Shown here one piece after another: positions 62,401-64,000 of a stretch of DNA of 64,000 nucleotides. The stretch covers positions 49,513,661 through 49,577,660 of the forward strand of contig NC_092522.1 in NCBI RefSeq assembly GCF_037038585.1, given 5' to 3'. Numbering within the stretch: position 1 is the first letter of the stretch; the number at the start of each line of letters is the position of its first letter. The position numbers were made by a program, and so were the translations under genes. Origin of the DNA: Patagioenas fasciata. Taxonomy: Eukaryota > Chordata > Aves > Columbiformes > Columbidae. The notes beneath the pieces were generated by a model. The model was not told the origin of the DNA. It worked only from the letters and a program-made list of their open reading frames with translations, and ran no database searches.

Positions 62401-64000
62401 ATCACCCCCATTTTCTTATTTCAAATTCCCAGTTTTTTTCAGGTCTGAGAAGCTCCTCATTTAGTTGGTTTGCTTCCCCATAGGTATCCCATTGGGATTT
62501 TTGTTCCTCTTCTTTACAGCCATCCTCATCCCTGCTAGATCTTCTTAATAAGCTTTCACTCTGTTTCTCGCTCAATATGTACATGCACTCCAAATGTTGG
62601 AGTCTCATCTTGGAGTCTTGCCTCTCCAGAACTGCTACATCTCACAACATCTTTCATTCACTGAACAAAGCAGCTAGCCACTGTCAGGAGTGCCTTTCTT
62701 TCTTCTCCATTTTAGAAAATCTCCAAAGCTCTCTCCACTCAACAGTTCCACTCATCCTGCTATCACCACAGCCCAAAAAGACTTGTAGGCAAAGCTCAGG
62801 GTCACTAACTTTTCTGTGCGTGGACTTGCTGGATTCCATTGCCTTAGATAATGAACCAACACCTCTTTGAGATAACTCATCTTCTCTTAGTTCTATGGCC
62901 AGCCCCGACACAGGCTCTCTCTTCCACCTGTCTCCTGGAGAAACTGCCCCAGCTTGCCTTGTCTCTGGCTTTTGGTAGGTACCATCCAGCTGCAAACTGA
63001 GTCCCCTGGGTAACTGTACCTGTATGCAGACTGAGCCATTGCTTCTGCAACGGTAGCTTGTGCTTCTGCTTCTTTGCTCCAGAGCTCCTCTTGTCTAAAT
63101 TAAATTCTCTGCTAGCATTTGACATCTCTGCTTGCATATCTAGCTGTCAGTTCTGGTTTTATTATGCTACATTTGAGAGCATCTCCCTTCCTTTAAGCTA
63201 ACTCCTTATTATCTCCTTTTTTAGCCATGGCAGAAGTCCTTCTCCTCCTGCTGCAGATCTCGCTGGCCAGTGAATCTGAATGTTGTCAGTCTTTACCTCC
63301 AAATCCTTGCAAGGTCTTCTGAGCCAGGTAAAACCTGCCTATTTTCCATTCTTTCTGAGTAACAGCTCTAAAAAGTTACTCATTTTAAAGTAACAACCCA
63401 CTCACACACTAAAATTTTCACCCAAGCCAACTGCCATGCTGCAACAGTTTTCCTTTTGGCCTCAACATAAGGCAATCCTGCCCTACAGATTGCTGCTGGA
63501 AAGCCACTCCCTTAGTCCATCACACTGGCCACCTCACTTTTTTTCTCTCTGATAGCTCTCCTTCTCCAATATATCAGACAGATTCTTTCTCTTCACTTTC
63601 AAAGTCCTGCTTGCCCTATCCACATTCTACTGATCCTCTTTGCTGTCATTCAAAGGTTAACTTCCACCTCTGATGGAGGCTCGATGTCACGCTTCTCTGC
63701 CCATTTGATCAGTCTTCAATTGACTCTCTTCAAAGAAAAAAAAAATCTGTTCTTTCAGCAATCCATTACCATGAAGTAATTTAAAAATAGCCATAAAGGT
63801 TAATTTTCTGCTGTTAAACTCTCCCTAAAATCTGGCTTCACCAAAGAATCAACCAACCAAGAGCTACAGAACATCAGAAATTGCTATTACTTTGCTATTC
63901 AATATTCTTATTGCTTCTCTGTCTTTCTCTTGCTCCACTTAGCTGATGTCCTCTGAATATTTACATCTTTGTGTTACACTCACAGAAGCCCTGAGACAGA
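59471..64000 (-). other. PGBD5: PGBD5 intron, continuing beyond the window
   Basis: No further PGBD5 exon was found here. The upstream protein region expected to contain D168 (an FLDSL motif) is absent in all frames I read. The + strand is clearly pyrimidine-rich from about 60.9 kb to the right edge. A G-rich, quadruplex-capable stretch lies at 59810-59832 on the + strand. No transposon or RNA gene is recognised. Confidence 0.75.
59810..59832 (+). repeat. G-rich tract with quadruplex pattern
   Basis: Runs of 5, 6, 3 and 3 G separated by one to four bases, on the strand opposite to PGBD5, about 340 bases upstream of the exon acceptor at 59471. Confidence 0.7.

Noticed and set aside
59471-64000. 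Further upstream PGBD5 exon in the window
   Set aside because: Open frames on the - strand were compared with the expected N-terminal PGBD5 motifs, including the FLDSL block before VLHEP. None matches.

Overview
This is vertebrate nuclear DNA, almost certainly from a bird. Three CR1 LINE fragments are present: two end in the avian-type ATTCTATGATT 3' tail and the third begins with the reverse-complement 3' end. There is also a complete solo LTR of a type common in birds. Coding sequence is confined to short exons with GT/AG borders, separated by introns of 0.2 to about 10 kb. There are no bacterial-style gene arrays, no CRISPR array and no intact mobile-element coding genes.

Left part, about 1-14.87 kb, + strand: the last six coding exons and 3' UTR of GALNT2, the Golgi polypeptide N-acetylgalactosaminyltransferase 2 that starts mucin-type O-glycosylation. 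The exons (649-775, 4837-4929, 5125-5208, 6976-7102, 10621-10740, 12023-12178) join in frame with no breaks. They encode the C-terminal end of the catalytic domain and the whole ricin-type lectin domain. A good poly(A) signal lies at 14845-14850.

Right part, about 29.35-64 kb, - strand: the 3' half of PGBD5, a piggyBac transposase domesticated in vertebrates and expressed mainly in neurons. Five coding exons (59336-59470, 49258-49438, 42767-42964, 37334-37439, 35617-35812, in transcript order) encode 271 residues to the stop. The first exon or exons lie beyond the right edge. A long 3' UTR, possibly ending near 29.35 kb, is inferred.

The two genes are tail to tail. This matches the GALNT2-PGBD5 order I know from human 1q42, and in chicken the block is on chromosome 3 from memory. 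Between them, about 14.9-29.35 kb, I see no supported gene. It holds a CR1 tail, a solo LTR with a 5-bp target duplication, a possible tRNA-derived SINE and simple repeats. Read by eye, the + strand is T/G-rich up to about 29.4 kb and A/C-rich beyond it, which is what convergent transcription would leave behind.

The most biologically notable content is PGBD5. Its sequence keeps the two aspartates in this window that are reported as important in human PGBD5, but has glycine where classical piggyBac transposases have their second catalytic aspartate. The exon at 59336-59470 also has a second, in-frame downstream splice donor that could add 23 residues. I did not find a clearly new system.
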